Below are positions 10,945 through 21,179 of a stretch of DNA of 64,000 nt, piece after piece. The notes below the pieces were generated by a model that saw only the letters and a program-made list of their open reading frames with translations, ran no database searches and was not told the DNA's origin. The stretch comes from Helichrysum umbraculigerum. Its lineage: Eukaryota; Streptophyta; Magnoliopsida; Asterales; Asteraceae. A program made the translations under genes and the position numbers. Each line of letters opens with the position of its first letter. The stretch's first letter is position 1. The stretch covers positions 107,381,277 to 107,445,276 of the forward strand of contig CATIUR010000005.1 of NCBI GenBank assembly GCA_949592205.1. The letters run 5' to 3'.

Positions 10945-11110
10945 CTAGGTGCCGTATAAGGCACTAGGGGTGCTGATTATGGTGCCTTTTGCCTTGATAA
11001 ATGGTATCGAGGTGCCATTTGACCCCCTCTGTTGCTTGCTCGCCCCGTGTAACGCTTTGGTGCTTGTTCTTTGTGCTTAAAGGCTTGTACCATGACCAAC
11101 TCACTTCTCC

Positions 11111-11118
11111 TATAAATA
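11111..11118 (+). promoter_or_regulatory. TATA box of LTR copy
   Basis: TATAAATA in the same context as in the split LTR, followed by a CT-rich run at about 11150-11200 with repeated TCTCTCTCTAGA. Confidence 0.7.
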
Positions 11119-12847
11119 CCCCACTCATTTCCTCAATTCAAACACACCTTACACCTCTCTTCTCTCTCTCTCTAGAAATTCTCTCTCTCTCTAGATTTTC
11201 TTTAGTTTTGTAATTAGTATAGCTAGTTTCTCTCTCTAGTTTCTCTTTCTTGAGAACTAGAGAGATATAAGTAGTGGTTAGAGCTAGAGGAAAGTTGTAA
11301 TTGGGTAATCAAGCTGTAGCAAGGTTATTCAAGTCTGACTGTTGTAATACTTGGTATTACTCTTCTAATCCGGTGATATTATCTTACTCTCTTACTGTTA
11401 TAATGTTTACTTTGTATGTTATTTCAGTACGATTTATGATTATTGCCATGTTGATTACGTAGATTAATATGTGATTGTTGAAATGTAGATGTTAGGATTA
11501 GGGATGATGTTTAATTAATATCTCTTATATACGATTGGTAGTTGTTATGCTGCGTACATGTTTAAACTTATCCTGGATGTAGACTTAATTAATCACACTT
11601 TCTGGTCTCTCACGTGACTGTTGCCTTAGGATAGGATCTGATCAACCCTAACTACGAATACACAGTTATCTCCTATTTGTATGAAACTGTGGGATCGCCG
11701 TAATACGTCAGAATACTTGGTATAGCGTTGGAAATACCACTGGTAGAGTACAAATACGTGGAAGCCAAGGAAATGCCGATGGTCTATCTCACCGTGGATT
11801 ACCTGGAAGTAACCCTTCTAGACACGGGTCTAGGTCTTGTTAAGCCATGGAAATGCTATAGTACACCGTTAAACTACCTCTGGTTATAAAGCTGTGTAAA
11901 GATATATAAGATCTTTAAAACACCGTAGATATACCTAGGGTTAGAGTACTGTGGAAAATAAGGCACTATACACTGTACACACACCTATGGATGAGCGCCT
12001 GATGGCAAAGGAGGGTCTAATCCACGACGGAAGTATTAAAGCTTAATCATATGAAACATGAGTTAGGAAATGAAAGCAAGGATGCCGGCTGTGTTCCCAG
12101 ATGCTTAAAACCCCTAAACTCTATTTAACCGATAGTTTAACTTACTCAGCATACAACTAGTATTACTCTGTTAAAATTGGATAGACATAGGTGTTAAGAA
12201 AAGTCAGTGTTGTGGACTGTCGCCTTATTCCTTAACCCCAATCAGAGGGTCGCTTGGTCTCCGAAAGAGACGGTGAGGTGGGTGTGAAGACACTCCCATC
12301 TGACCAGAATCAGGATAGCCTAGGATTCAGTGACATATGCTTTAGGGTTACACCTAGACGTAGGGTCCTAGTGTTTACACCGACTGTTTAGAAGATTCTT
12401 AATTAAAGTAATCACCTATCATCAATATAATGGATATCATTCCGAAACCCTAATCATCGAAGTTTCAGCTTTCACTCTCTACCTACTGCTTATATTCTCA
12501 TTTACTTTTCTGCACTTTACTTCTTGTCATTAGATTAGATTAAACCAAACCATACCTACCTTGTTTCTAAACCCATCCTATTGTCAAATCATCTTTGGTA
12601 GGTCCCAATTCAATTCAATTCGTTCCGATTTTGGACGACACTCGAGTTATACTTGCCGCCTTACCCACAAGGTAGGTAGCTAGCATAGTTTGAGCCCCGC
12701 AAATATAAATTTTAAAACTTCACTGTTCGCCACCTCTGTTGCGGTCGGAGCAACGATTCGGGATAAAACTCGACCGACGGACGGGGTGACGACAATGATC
12801 GTAAGATCGTACGATCCTACGATCAGGATCGCGATCTTGACAACCTT

Positions 12848-13454
12848 GACGTTAACCTTCAAATTGTTAATTTAATAAGTATCATAATTATAATTAACTG
12901 TCTTTCTAATATTTTTTATAATTATTACTCCGTATTATATTGAATTTTAATTTTAGTTTACCGTATGTTGTGATGGAATTTATACTTTACAATTTAACCT
13001 TTTTTCTATAATAAAAAATAAAAATCATATATATCATAGTATTTATATGATTATTTGTAAGTAGTTTAATGAATTAGTATTGTTAACTTAAAATGTGCAA
13101 TTATCACTGAAAATGAAAATAAGTAATAACATTAACCAATTTATATAGAAAATTGACAACGAATTTCTATGTTTAAAACAAACAAATAATTAAATAGTAT
13201 AAGTCAAATTATGAAATGTATATTGTTGAATTGTCGAGATTTCATATTATCATTACTCTTAGTAAAATTATTGAAGAATATTGCTTAAAATGAGTTACAA
13301 CTCAATTAGTGGCTATATAATATGATTTTTCAATCAATTTCATTATAATCATAGTTTCCTTTATAATTTATAGTTTTCATTATATTTCTTGTAATGATTT
13401 TTGAAGATGACTACTACTCGATGCTTGATATAAACATCGATACTACCTTATTGT
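12848..13454. other. AT-rich stretch, no gene seen
   Basis: Very AT-rich, no ORF of note. It contains one TACTCCGTATTA-like half of a hairpin word (about 12929) that recurs at 13869. Nothing else recognised. Confidence 0.6.
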
Positions 13455-13672
13455 TCTAGCAAAAAAAGGTTTAGATCGACAGGGAAACCCTGGCCCCATG
13501 TACGCTTTGGGTACCAACTGGCATCGCACCTCTACCAGCCCCAGGCAATGAGTCCGAAGACCCCCTGTCTCAGCGCTATAGACCAACGGGTGGGAACGGA
13601 TTCGAACCCGTGACCATTTTCTAACAAAGTCCCTATTGACCAAGTCAACTGAGCTTACTCGGGGTGTGCGCT
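13455..13672 (-). mobile_element. tRNA-derived SINE
   Basis: On the minus strand the head carries an internal RNA polymerase III promoter: a box A-like TAAGCTCAGTTGACTTGG (13640-13657) and a box B GGTTCGAATCC (13597-13607), about 33 bp apart. The body continues about 140 bp (GTTGGTCTATAGCGCTGAGA, CAGTTGGTACCC, CCCTGTCGATCTAAACC) and ends in a T-rich run at about 13461. There is no cloverleaf-capable 3' half of a tRNA, so it is not a tRNA gene. I could not define a convincing target duplication. Confidence 0.75.
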
Positions 13673-14086
13673 GGTACCAATTGTGATAACAAAACCTTTA
13701 TAATATACAAATAAAATTCATTAACTAAAGTTTCTTCCATTTTTCAAAGTGTTTGAAACATATATTATTGCTGACAATAAACTATCTGTGTGTTTATACA
13801 CGATTTTTAAAAGTTAGTAATGTAAATATAAATAGAGATTTTGAATTAGTGATAAATTATTTGTAAGTTACTCCGTAATACGGAGTACTATATTAATTAT
13901 ATTATATTAATTTATTATATATGTAACACTACCATATAATTACCTAGTAGTTAATTATATATTTATATGCGTAGTTTTGTATATGCCCATCAAACAATGT
14001 TGTGCTTAAATAAAAAGATTAATACTCCGTAATAGACACATGATAAAGATAGGTTTATTAAGTTTATTTTAGTAACCAAATAATAT
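13673..14086. other. AT-rich stretch with a short hairpin
   Basis: No gene seen. It includes the near-perfect 19-bp palindrome TACTCCGTAATACGGAGTA at 13869-13887, a word common in plant repeats. Confidence 0.6.
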
Positions 14087-14218
14087 TGGGTGGTGATTCG
14101 TACACCACCTTTTTTTAGCCGTACACCACTAACGTGCTTTACAGTTTTGTACAGTACAACATCCTGAAACACATTTGATGGTGTACAGTTAAAAGAGGTG
14201 GTGTACGAATCATCACCG
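14087..14218. mobile_element. 132-bp MITE with terminal inverted repeats
   Basis: Left GGGTGGTGATTCGTACACCA and right (inverted) CGGTGATGATTCGTACACCA are terminal inverted repeats of about 22 bp. Flanks AATAATATT (14079-14087) and AATAATATA (14219-14227) fit an 8- to 9-bp target duplication, which suggests a Mutator-like or hAT-like origin. No coding capacity. Confidence 0.75.
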
Positions 14219-14319
14219 AATAATATAATATGCATTTGGAATGGCTTTGAAATAATTAAATAACAACCATTCATAATAACCGTAGCTTTTTAAAGACTAC
14301 TGCTATATTTTTATTCTAA

Positions 14320-15733
14320 GACCGCCCACTATGGTAAACTCCAACTGACGCATCAGTTGGAGCCACATCAGCGCCACGTTAGCTTTTTCCAAAACTGACA
14401 CAAACTGACACTACACTACCTATGGTGAACATCAGTTTCCATCACTTCTCTGTTTTTGGGACTCACACACTTATTTCTTTATTTATTTAAAACACAAACT
14501 TAAATTAAACATTTTCATTAAAAACTAAAAACATTACATTAAATAAAAATAAAACATTACAAATCCTAAAAAAAAAAATACATTTTTGTATAACATTTTC
14601 CACGATTTTAATATAGTTTTTTTGACCGAATTTTTGTCGATCGTGGCCAATGTTGCTTTTTGTGCTTCCGCGGCTTCGATGTTGACTAAACGTTCCTTGG
14701 AGTTGACTCACACTACGTTCTTGAGGTGCCACCGAATTATAGTCTTGTTTTACCTTGTCCCAAAAAGTTTCAAAGCTTTGTGAAACCCCTTTCTTTGATT
14801 TTTCGGATCGATGTTTCCACCGTTCGGCTAAAATGAGCGCCTCGTCGTCGGACCATTTAACTAGAACCCGTTTTCCTTCTACTTTTCCTTTTCCCTTTCC
14901 TTTTCCCTTTCCTTTTTTCGGCTTGGGGCTCGACACGGATTCGGGCTCGGCTTGGGGCTCGGGCTCGGGTGGAGTGTTGATGTTTCCGTATTGTGGATAA
15001 TTAATTGGAGTTGGTGGAAATGGTGGGAAAGCCGATGATGGTTGGGTTAAAAAACGTGGGTCTCCAAATGGTGGTGGAGTTTGTTGGTATGGTGGTGGAG
15101 TTTGTTGGAATGGTGGTGGAGTTTGTTGGTATGGTGGTGGAGTTTGTTGGTATGGAGGATATGGACCATAGTGTGGGTAATTGTGGTAACCTTGAAATAG
15201 CGTGGCGTTATTTGCGTATCGTGAAAACCCGGGTGCTTGACTTGGTGACGAGTTGCTCGATTGAGCGGAAGACGTGGCCGTTGGTGAAGTTGGATTATGG
15301 GTCGGGTTCGGAATGGGATTGTTTATTAAATTGTTCCACATATCTTCGCCGGTTGATTGATTGCGCCTCATTTTTGTGAAGTAGAATTTGGTGTAATTTG
15401 TGTATGAATGTTGTGTTTGGAGGGGTGTAAATTTTGTGAAGTGAATGGGTTAAAAATTGTGAAGAGAGGTGTGTATATATATAGTGTAAAATGGTGAAAA
15501 GTTTGGTATTTTTTTTTTGTTTTTGTTTTCTGTCCGTTGCACCCCCACGCTCCCCATTTAATTTTTTTTTTTAAACGGTCCAATGCTAATCGACGCGGGC
15601 CCCCCTATTTACTAAAAACCTTCGGTTTGGCGACGTTGGATACCGACGGACCGGAACCGACGGCCCGTGCCTATGGCGTCGGTTCCGTCCCTTAAACCGA
15701 CGAGGAAAACCGACGCCCCATAAGGGGTGGTCT
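14320..15733 (-). mobile_element. PIF/Harbinger-like element carrying only ORF1
   Basis: The ends GACCGCCC (left) and GGGGTGGTCT (right) are inverted, with the 3-bp repeat TAA at 14317-14319 and 15734-15736, the size and type of a PIF/Harbinger target duplication. One end is off by a base. The single gene inside is a SANT-like ORF. There is no room for a DDE transposase, so it would have to be mobilised in trans. The subterminal region at 15600-15720 is GC-rich with repeats of 'ACCGACG'. Confidence 0.6.
14505..15371 (-). CDS. Harbinger ORF1-type SANT/Myb-like protein (truncated)
   Basis: Resembles the DNA-binding ORF1 partner of PIF/Harbinger transposases, which works in the nucleus with the transposase; such genes are often mis-annotated as host genes. 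Residues 1-85 are Asn/Ser/Thr-rich. Residues about 73-103 are a PPYQQTP-type repeat made by a 24-bp minisatellite (15063-15162). Then Pro-rich, a lysine-glycine run (KKGKGKGKGKGK), and the SANT-like helix region VKWSDDEALILAERWKHRSE with FETFWDKVKQDYN at about 170-215. Usual relatives continue through the rest of the trihelix and a C-terminal NAM-associated-like region. Here the last ~55 residues turn Lys/Phe/Ile-rich and look out of frame, so it is probably truncated. A TATATATA lies about 100 bp upstream on the minus strand (15473-15482). Confidence 0.65.
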   Translation of the reverse strand: MRRNQSTGEDMWNNLINNPIPNPTHNPTSPTATSSAQSSNSSPSQAPGFSRYANNATLFQGYHNYPHYGPYPPYQQTPPPYQQTPPPFQQTPPPYQQTPPPFGDPRFLTQPSSAFPPFPPTPINYPQYGNINTPPEPEPQAEPESVSSPKPKKGKGKGKGKGKVEGKRVLVKWSDDEALILAERWKHRSEKSKKGVSQSFETFWDKVKQDYNSVAPQERSVSQLQGTFSQHRSRGSTKSNIGHDRQKFGQKNYIKIVENVIQKCIFFFRICNVLFLFNVMFLVFNENV

Positions 15734-15736
15734 TAA

Positions 15737-17775
15737 CTTTCCCTTCATGATTTTCCCCAAATTTTGGCTACATTATTCCCTCCATAATTTTTCTCCAAAT
15801 TTTTTGATTTTCAATCCCAGTTCAAATAAACAAATAGCGTCAAAACTTTACCCTCATTCTCTTATTATTGATTAATTGCATCTCGGTAAACTACGTTTTC
15901 TACCCTCATCGATCTTCATACGACTGGCCCTGCGTTCAGCGACTGCAATTTCTCTATGTGTAATTAATTCAAAGGTACGGTTTTATCCTCAATTATGCTG
16001 TTACGATGTTGGTTCTGCTTCTATAGTACTTATCCCCTACGGTTTAAATTAGTCAGGGTTACAATTAATTATGGTTCTCTTGGGGGTTATACTATTTTGC
16101 TGGATTCATTAAAGAATATATAATTTTATTGGTTGATGGATTGTGTGTTCTTGCCTGGGTCTAAAGAAAATGGGTAAATACATATATTGATTAATTGGTT
16201 GATGGATTGTGTGTTCTTGCTGGATTCATAAAACGTTGAATGTAATGGATTTTTTTTTCTTCTGTGATTGTGTCTATTTTATGAACTACACTCAATGTTG
16301 ATTACTTTTGTGTCTATTCATTTCTACATTTGTTGGTACTAAAACATTTAGCATAAATACTTCTTGTCATAATATATTTTGCTATATGTTTCAAGCAATA
16401 ATTAATTTGTTACTCATGCTTCTTTACATATTTTTGCTTCCATTTATAACTTGCATAGTTGGACGTATATATGTACTGTTTGATTCCTTTTAAATTTATA
16501 CATTTGTGCCTTTGTTATAAACTGCAATTTGCTTAATAAATATGTACTGGTATGTTTTGTTCCAATCGAGTCATATTATCTAAGAGAATGAATGAAGTTT
16601 TCATGGTTTGGCTAAAAGTAATTTATCTTTTTAATTTTTTGGATACTGTGGTAGCTGTTGGCCAAGTTTTTGGAAGCATCTGAGTTGAATGTAGAGATGG
16701 AAGTGTATTACTTATCCTCGAGATATAGAAGATGTTCAAGCTTTACAACATGTAAAGGTATGTTTCTTATGTAGTTTCTAATAATTAGTATCCATCTCTT
16801 GCACTTCAACTTAACTTCTTATGGATAAATTTCTATATATTTATATTTAACTCACATTGATGTTGAAATTTCTAAATGTTATGCTTGCATTACTGATTTA
16901 GTATTTAGTGGCGATTACAGTGCTTATTATGTGTTTGATTGATTGTCTAATGGAGAATTAGTTATTAAAATTTATGTTAGAGTTTGTTTAATAGTTCATA
17001 GGTACATCGTGAATTTAAATCTGAATATACACTTTGGTTGTACGCCATATTTTGTCACCGATGTGTTGTCACCGATGTGTGGGTTAATGTAGTTCTACTG
17101 TAATTTGGTCAGGTAATTGGGCTGGTAAGTCAGTTCCGGCGATAGGATGTTCGACATGTTGGGTGATGGCTAATCCAGGAAGTGAAGTAATGGGTTAGAT
17201 GGGTGGGGCAGGTAATGAGCTGCTCACTGCATAGATGAATAATTCTTATGCTTATTGTTGCAGCTGTTCATACAAATGGATTTACTACTCATTTGCTTAG
17301 TTTGAGTTGTTTTGGTGTTAATGAACTGAAATCTATATATTTGTTCCATTTTAGGTTAGGATTATGATGATGGAACAATTATTAATAGGCAATGGCACAT
17401 TGGAGGCTTTGTCTTCCTTAAATCTTTTTTTATTTATTCATGCCTTACTTATTCATGCCACAAATGGGATACTAACAGCAGTAACAGCTCAAATTACAAG
17501 TAAGCTACACTGCATGTTTGATCCTTTAGTTTCATTCATGTTTGTTTACAATTTTTTTGTTTTAGCAAAGGAGATTTACTTGAATGCTTGTTGTTATTTG
17601 TTTGTTTTTTTTTTTTTTTTGCTAGAATGTACCTAGTGTGTTAATGGTGTTGTACTAATGACAATAATGCTTGCTCAAAGGGAAAAAAAAAAACAGCTTT
17701 GTATGAGTCTTATTAGATATATTTAACAACCCACTTCCAGCATGCTTGCGGTCCTTTCGGGCCTGATTTGCATGC
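15737..17775 (+). other. Gene-like non-coding body, left part
   Basis: No protein family recognised. The text looks like a spliced transcription unit: a T/C-rich leader ending TTCAAAG|GTACGG (about 15975), candidate exon 16653-16757 ending ACATGTAAAG|GTATG, acceptors ending CAG or TAG near 17113, 17264 and 17354, and T-rich intron-like spacers. The exons lack a long frame. The copia element at 17781 interrupts it, and the body continues at 26943. It probably belongs to the CACTA element ending at 29250, but that is inference. Confidence 0.4.
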
Positions 17776-17780
17776 ATATT

Positions 17781-17976
17781 TGAAAAGTCAGTGACCAAAA
17801 TATTTGTATATCTCATTGAATGAAGGGAAAAGGCCTATAAATACATGAGGGTGGATCGATGACCACCATGGTTTCCTAAATAAATACAATAAATCACCTA
17901 AATAAAAGATACACTAATTATTGACTAAATCATCTAAACATATAGACATATATACAAAATCATATCTCACGTAATA
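17781..17976 (-). repeat. Copia 3' LTR
   Basis: 196 bp, identical base for base to 26742-26937 as far as I can read. It contains CCTATAAATACATG (plus-strand text), so the TATA on the coding strand is not obvious. Confidence 0.95.
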
Positions 17977-17985
17977 CCCCCTTCA
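17977..17985 (-). other. Copia polypurine tract
   Basis: On the minus strand this reads AACTTGAAGGGGG directly before the 3' LTR, the plus-strand primer site for reverse transcription. It overlaps the pol stop region. Confidence 0.8.
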
Positions 17986-18299
17986 AGTTGAAGCATGAGG
18001 ATTTAAAATGCCCAACTTGCTAAGAAAGTAATCAAATTGTTGCTTCCCAAGTGCTTTAGTAAAGATATCTGCGAGTTGCTTCTTAGTGTGCACATGAGAT
18101 GTAGCAAGAGTGCCATTTAAGATTTCATCGCGTATAAAATGACAATCGACTTCGATGTGTTTTGTACGTTCGTGGAAAACTGGATTATCTGCAATATGTA
18201 GGGCAGCTTCACTATCACAATGCAATTTCATTGGTCGTGCATGTTCAACTCCAAGTGTCAACAGAAGCCCTTTCAACCATTTCACTACAAGAAAAAACA

Positions 18300-18835
18300 C
18301 CTTTGGAGACGTTTTTTTTTGCGACCACAAAATTGTCGTCGCTAAAAGTTCACTAAACGACAAAATTTTCAACTTTCCAAGTTTGAAAGTCAAACAAATC
18401 ATTCTGCGACGACATTGTCGTCGCTATGTCATCGCCATATGTATTAAAAATTCCAAACTTGACTTTTATAGTCAAAGTTTCATTTTGCGACGCCAATGTC
18501 GTCGCCATCTCGTCGCGAACATTTTTTAATTTTCAATTTAAATTTTCTTTATTCCCTCCATCATGGAAAAAAAATCCCGCGCAAGATTTAGCGACGACAT
18601 TCTTGTCGTCATGTCGTCGCAATATATAAAAAATATTTTTTTTCGATTTTTTTGTTTCACGCCATGATAAAAAAATCCCGCTCAACGAATAGCGACGACA
18701 ATGTCGTCGCAATGTCGTCGCGATATATAAAAAAATTAATTTTTTTCCCATTTTGTTGTTTCCTACCAAAATTTAAAAAATCCCGCTCAACAAATTACGA
18801 TGACAATGTCGTCGCAATGTCATCGCTATATTTAA
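18300..18835. repeat. CACTA left subterminal palindrome array
   Basis: Repeats of GCGACGACAATGTCGTCGC and variants (for example 18411-18425, 18692-18710), usually about 100 bp apart with T-rich spacers. By analogy with En/Spm subterminal repeats these would be transposase-binding sites. The right arm has the same words. Confidence 0.85.
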
Positions 18836-19209
18836 AAATATCATTTTTTATTTTACTTTCTATCTAATTTAGTTAAATTAATTAATAAATACTTTTTGGA
18901 TACTATCAACGCTTCATCGACGATAAATTCATCACTAAATGTATTTTTAAAAAAATATTACTTTTTATTCATAATTTTTAATTAAATTTTTGGAAATTTT
19001 TTTCATATACAGATTTACTAATATATAATATGTTTAAACTATTAATATATAATACATAAAATATAAAATTTGTAAAATATAAAAAAACTAATATATAATA
19101 TATAAAATAATATGTACGTGCATACAGAAAATATTAAAATACTAACATATAATATATAAATGAATACATACAATACACATATTAAGTAATACATACATAT
19201 CATACATAT

Positions 19210-20075
19210 TGTAACATCCGTAAATCGGAGCTAGTTGTTTTATATTATTTCATGATTTTAAGATATTATTTAATGTGTTTGGAAATAATATTGTTTGAAT
19301 GATTTGAAAATAACTAGGAAATAAGTTCAGGACTTATTGTGATTAGTAAAATATTAAGTGATTTAAGTTAATAAATTTGTCGGTAAAATAAAAGTTTGGA
19401 CTCGCAAATAATTTTCGGGTTCCAGACAATAAGTTGGGAAGGGGTATTAAATTATATCCGTATAATTGAAGTCGGTTATTAGGAGCCGACCTTTTGTTTT
19501 CTAGTTAACCTTCCCCTTTCATTTATTTCAAAACTAAACAAACAATAACAAAGAAATTGAGAGAAAACAAAAGTGAAGATCTGGAGTAATTCATCATCTA
19601 TAACAGATTATCATCACCATCGTCATATTGTTCTTAATCAATTTGTAAGTGTTTTTACTTTCATATGAACTTGATTTGATTAAGTCATTCGGGTTGAGTT
19701 ATAATTTGTGAAATTGATGATTTATTGTTGATATATGATGATACATGTTGTTAGTTACCTGTTATAATCGAATTGCGATCTGAGCTTGGTGATTTTAGTG
19801 ATTTAAATTCGGGTTATGTAAGAACAGCAGCTACAGATCGCAGGTCTGGGAACAAAGAGGATCGCAACGCGATCCTGCATATATCGCGACGCGATTCATT
19901 ATCTTTCGCGACGCGACGTATAGATGATAGCGACGCGATTAAGAGTTGATAGCGACGCGATCTGTAGCCAATCGCGACGCGATGTGGGCTCTGATCAGAT
20001 CAGTCTTTGTTGCTGCATAATTGTAAACTATGTATATGTGGGTCAACCTAAGTGTATACTACAGTGATGATCTGT
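19210..20075 (+). repeat. LTR fragment, family C, nested in CACTA
   Basis: Starts TGTAACATCCGTAAATCGGA and carries the word TCGCGACGCGAT repeatedly at 19857-19983, as does the LTR at 49480-54469 in the opposite orientation. The far end is lost before the tandem repeats at 20112, and the exact break is uncertain. Confidence 0.7.
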
Positions 20076-20111
20076 CACACATAAATACATGGCATACATA
20101 AATACATACAA

Positions 20112-21004
20112 AATCTTAGACGTAAATCGATGGTTACTCATATAACAAATGCTTAACTATTCAATCGATGAAGTCAGCCACAATTACTGTCTGGTTCAAA
20201 TGAAGTCTATCGGGAATACTATTTAGCTCAAACATATGTATAAATTGTACGAGACACTAACGGTGGTACCAACTCATTACATCAAGGAGTTACCAATAGA
20301 CTCGATCAATCAACCGAATGAATTAGTTAATCGTTAATCGACACTTTGTAAATATTAATCACCGTGACAATCATTCATAATCTTAGACGTAAATCGATCG
20401 TTACTCTTATAACAAGTGCTTAACTATTCAATCGATGAAGTCGACCACAATTATTGTTTGGTTCAAATGAAGTATACCGGGAATACTATTTAGCTCAAAC
20501 ATATGTATAAATTGTACGAGACACTAACAGTAGTACCACCTCATTACATCAAGGGGTTACCAATATACTCGATCAATCAACCAAATGAATTAGTTAATCG
20601 TTAATCGACACTTTGTAAATATTAATCACCGTGACAATCATCCATAATCTTAGACGTAAATCGATCGTTACTCATATAACAAGTGCTTAACTATTCAATC
20701 GAAGAAGTCGACCATAATCACTGTCCGATTTAAATGAAGTCTACCGGGAATACTATTTAGCTAAAACATATATATAAATTATACGAGACACTAACGGTGG
20801 TACCAACTCATTACATCAATGGGTTACCAATAGACTCGATCAATCAACCAAATGAATTAGTTAATCGTTAATCGACACTTTGTAAATATTAATCACCGTG
20901 ACAATCATCCATAATCTTAGACGTAAATCGAACGTTACTCATATACAAGTGCTTAACTATTCAATCGATGAAGTCGACCACAATTACTGTCTGGTTCAAA
21001 TGAA
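20112..21004. repeat. 267-bp tandem repeat, 3.3 copies
   Basis: The anchor CTTAGACGTAAATCGA recurs at 20115, 20382, 20649 and 20916, exactly 267 bp apart each time. The last copy stops at about 21004. Copies differ at a few percent of positions. No ORF. It sits in the centre of the CACTA element. Confidence 0.95.
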
Positions 21005-21179
21005 CAATTTAATAATAAAAAAAATTTCATTAATTTATAATTAATTTCAAATATCAATTAATCATTCGTTATAAAGTAATTCAAGTCATTTAAATTTAAT
21101 TAATTAAGAATTTTTAGTTTTTGTATGATTTTAAATTCATAAATTTTCTATAAATTAATAAACCAAATTTTTTTTCCAG

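Larger units (their letters stand above)
10408..12794 (+). mobile_element. Solo LTR, Tat/Athila-like, 2387 bp
   Basis: Starts TGATGTGACTCAAAAAG, homologous to the LTR at 4532, and ends GGGGTGACGACA, matching the end of the related minus-strand LTR at 34080. It lies inside the inverted-repeat element. Flanking 5-mers AGGAT (10403-10407) and ATGAT (12795-12799) fit a target duplication with one change. It holds an 18-bp palindrome, a TATA box at 11111-11118 and a CT-rich leader. From about 11580 to 12100 it has spaced repeats of 'GGAAATGC' and 'GTACAC' type words seen in all related LTRs here. Confidence 0.85.
9881..12847. mobile_element. Inverted-repeat DNA element split by an LTR
   Basis: The left end AAGGTTGTCATGATCGGGAT matches, inverted, the right end at 12829-12847 (TCGCGATCTTGACAACCTT). 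Both ends are followed inwards by variants of GATCCTACGATC. Removing the LTR at 10408-12794 leaves about 0.58 kb, without coding capacity. The flanks both contain GTTAACC, which may be a decayed target duplication; a Mutator-like affiliation is possible but unproven. Confidence 0.6.

Noticed and set aside
13443..13673. Possible tRNA gene because of a perfect box B.
   Set aside because: Only the 5' half and the two promoter boxes are tRNA-like; no cloverleaf closes, and a SINE body follows.
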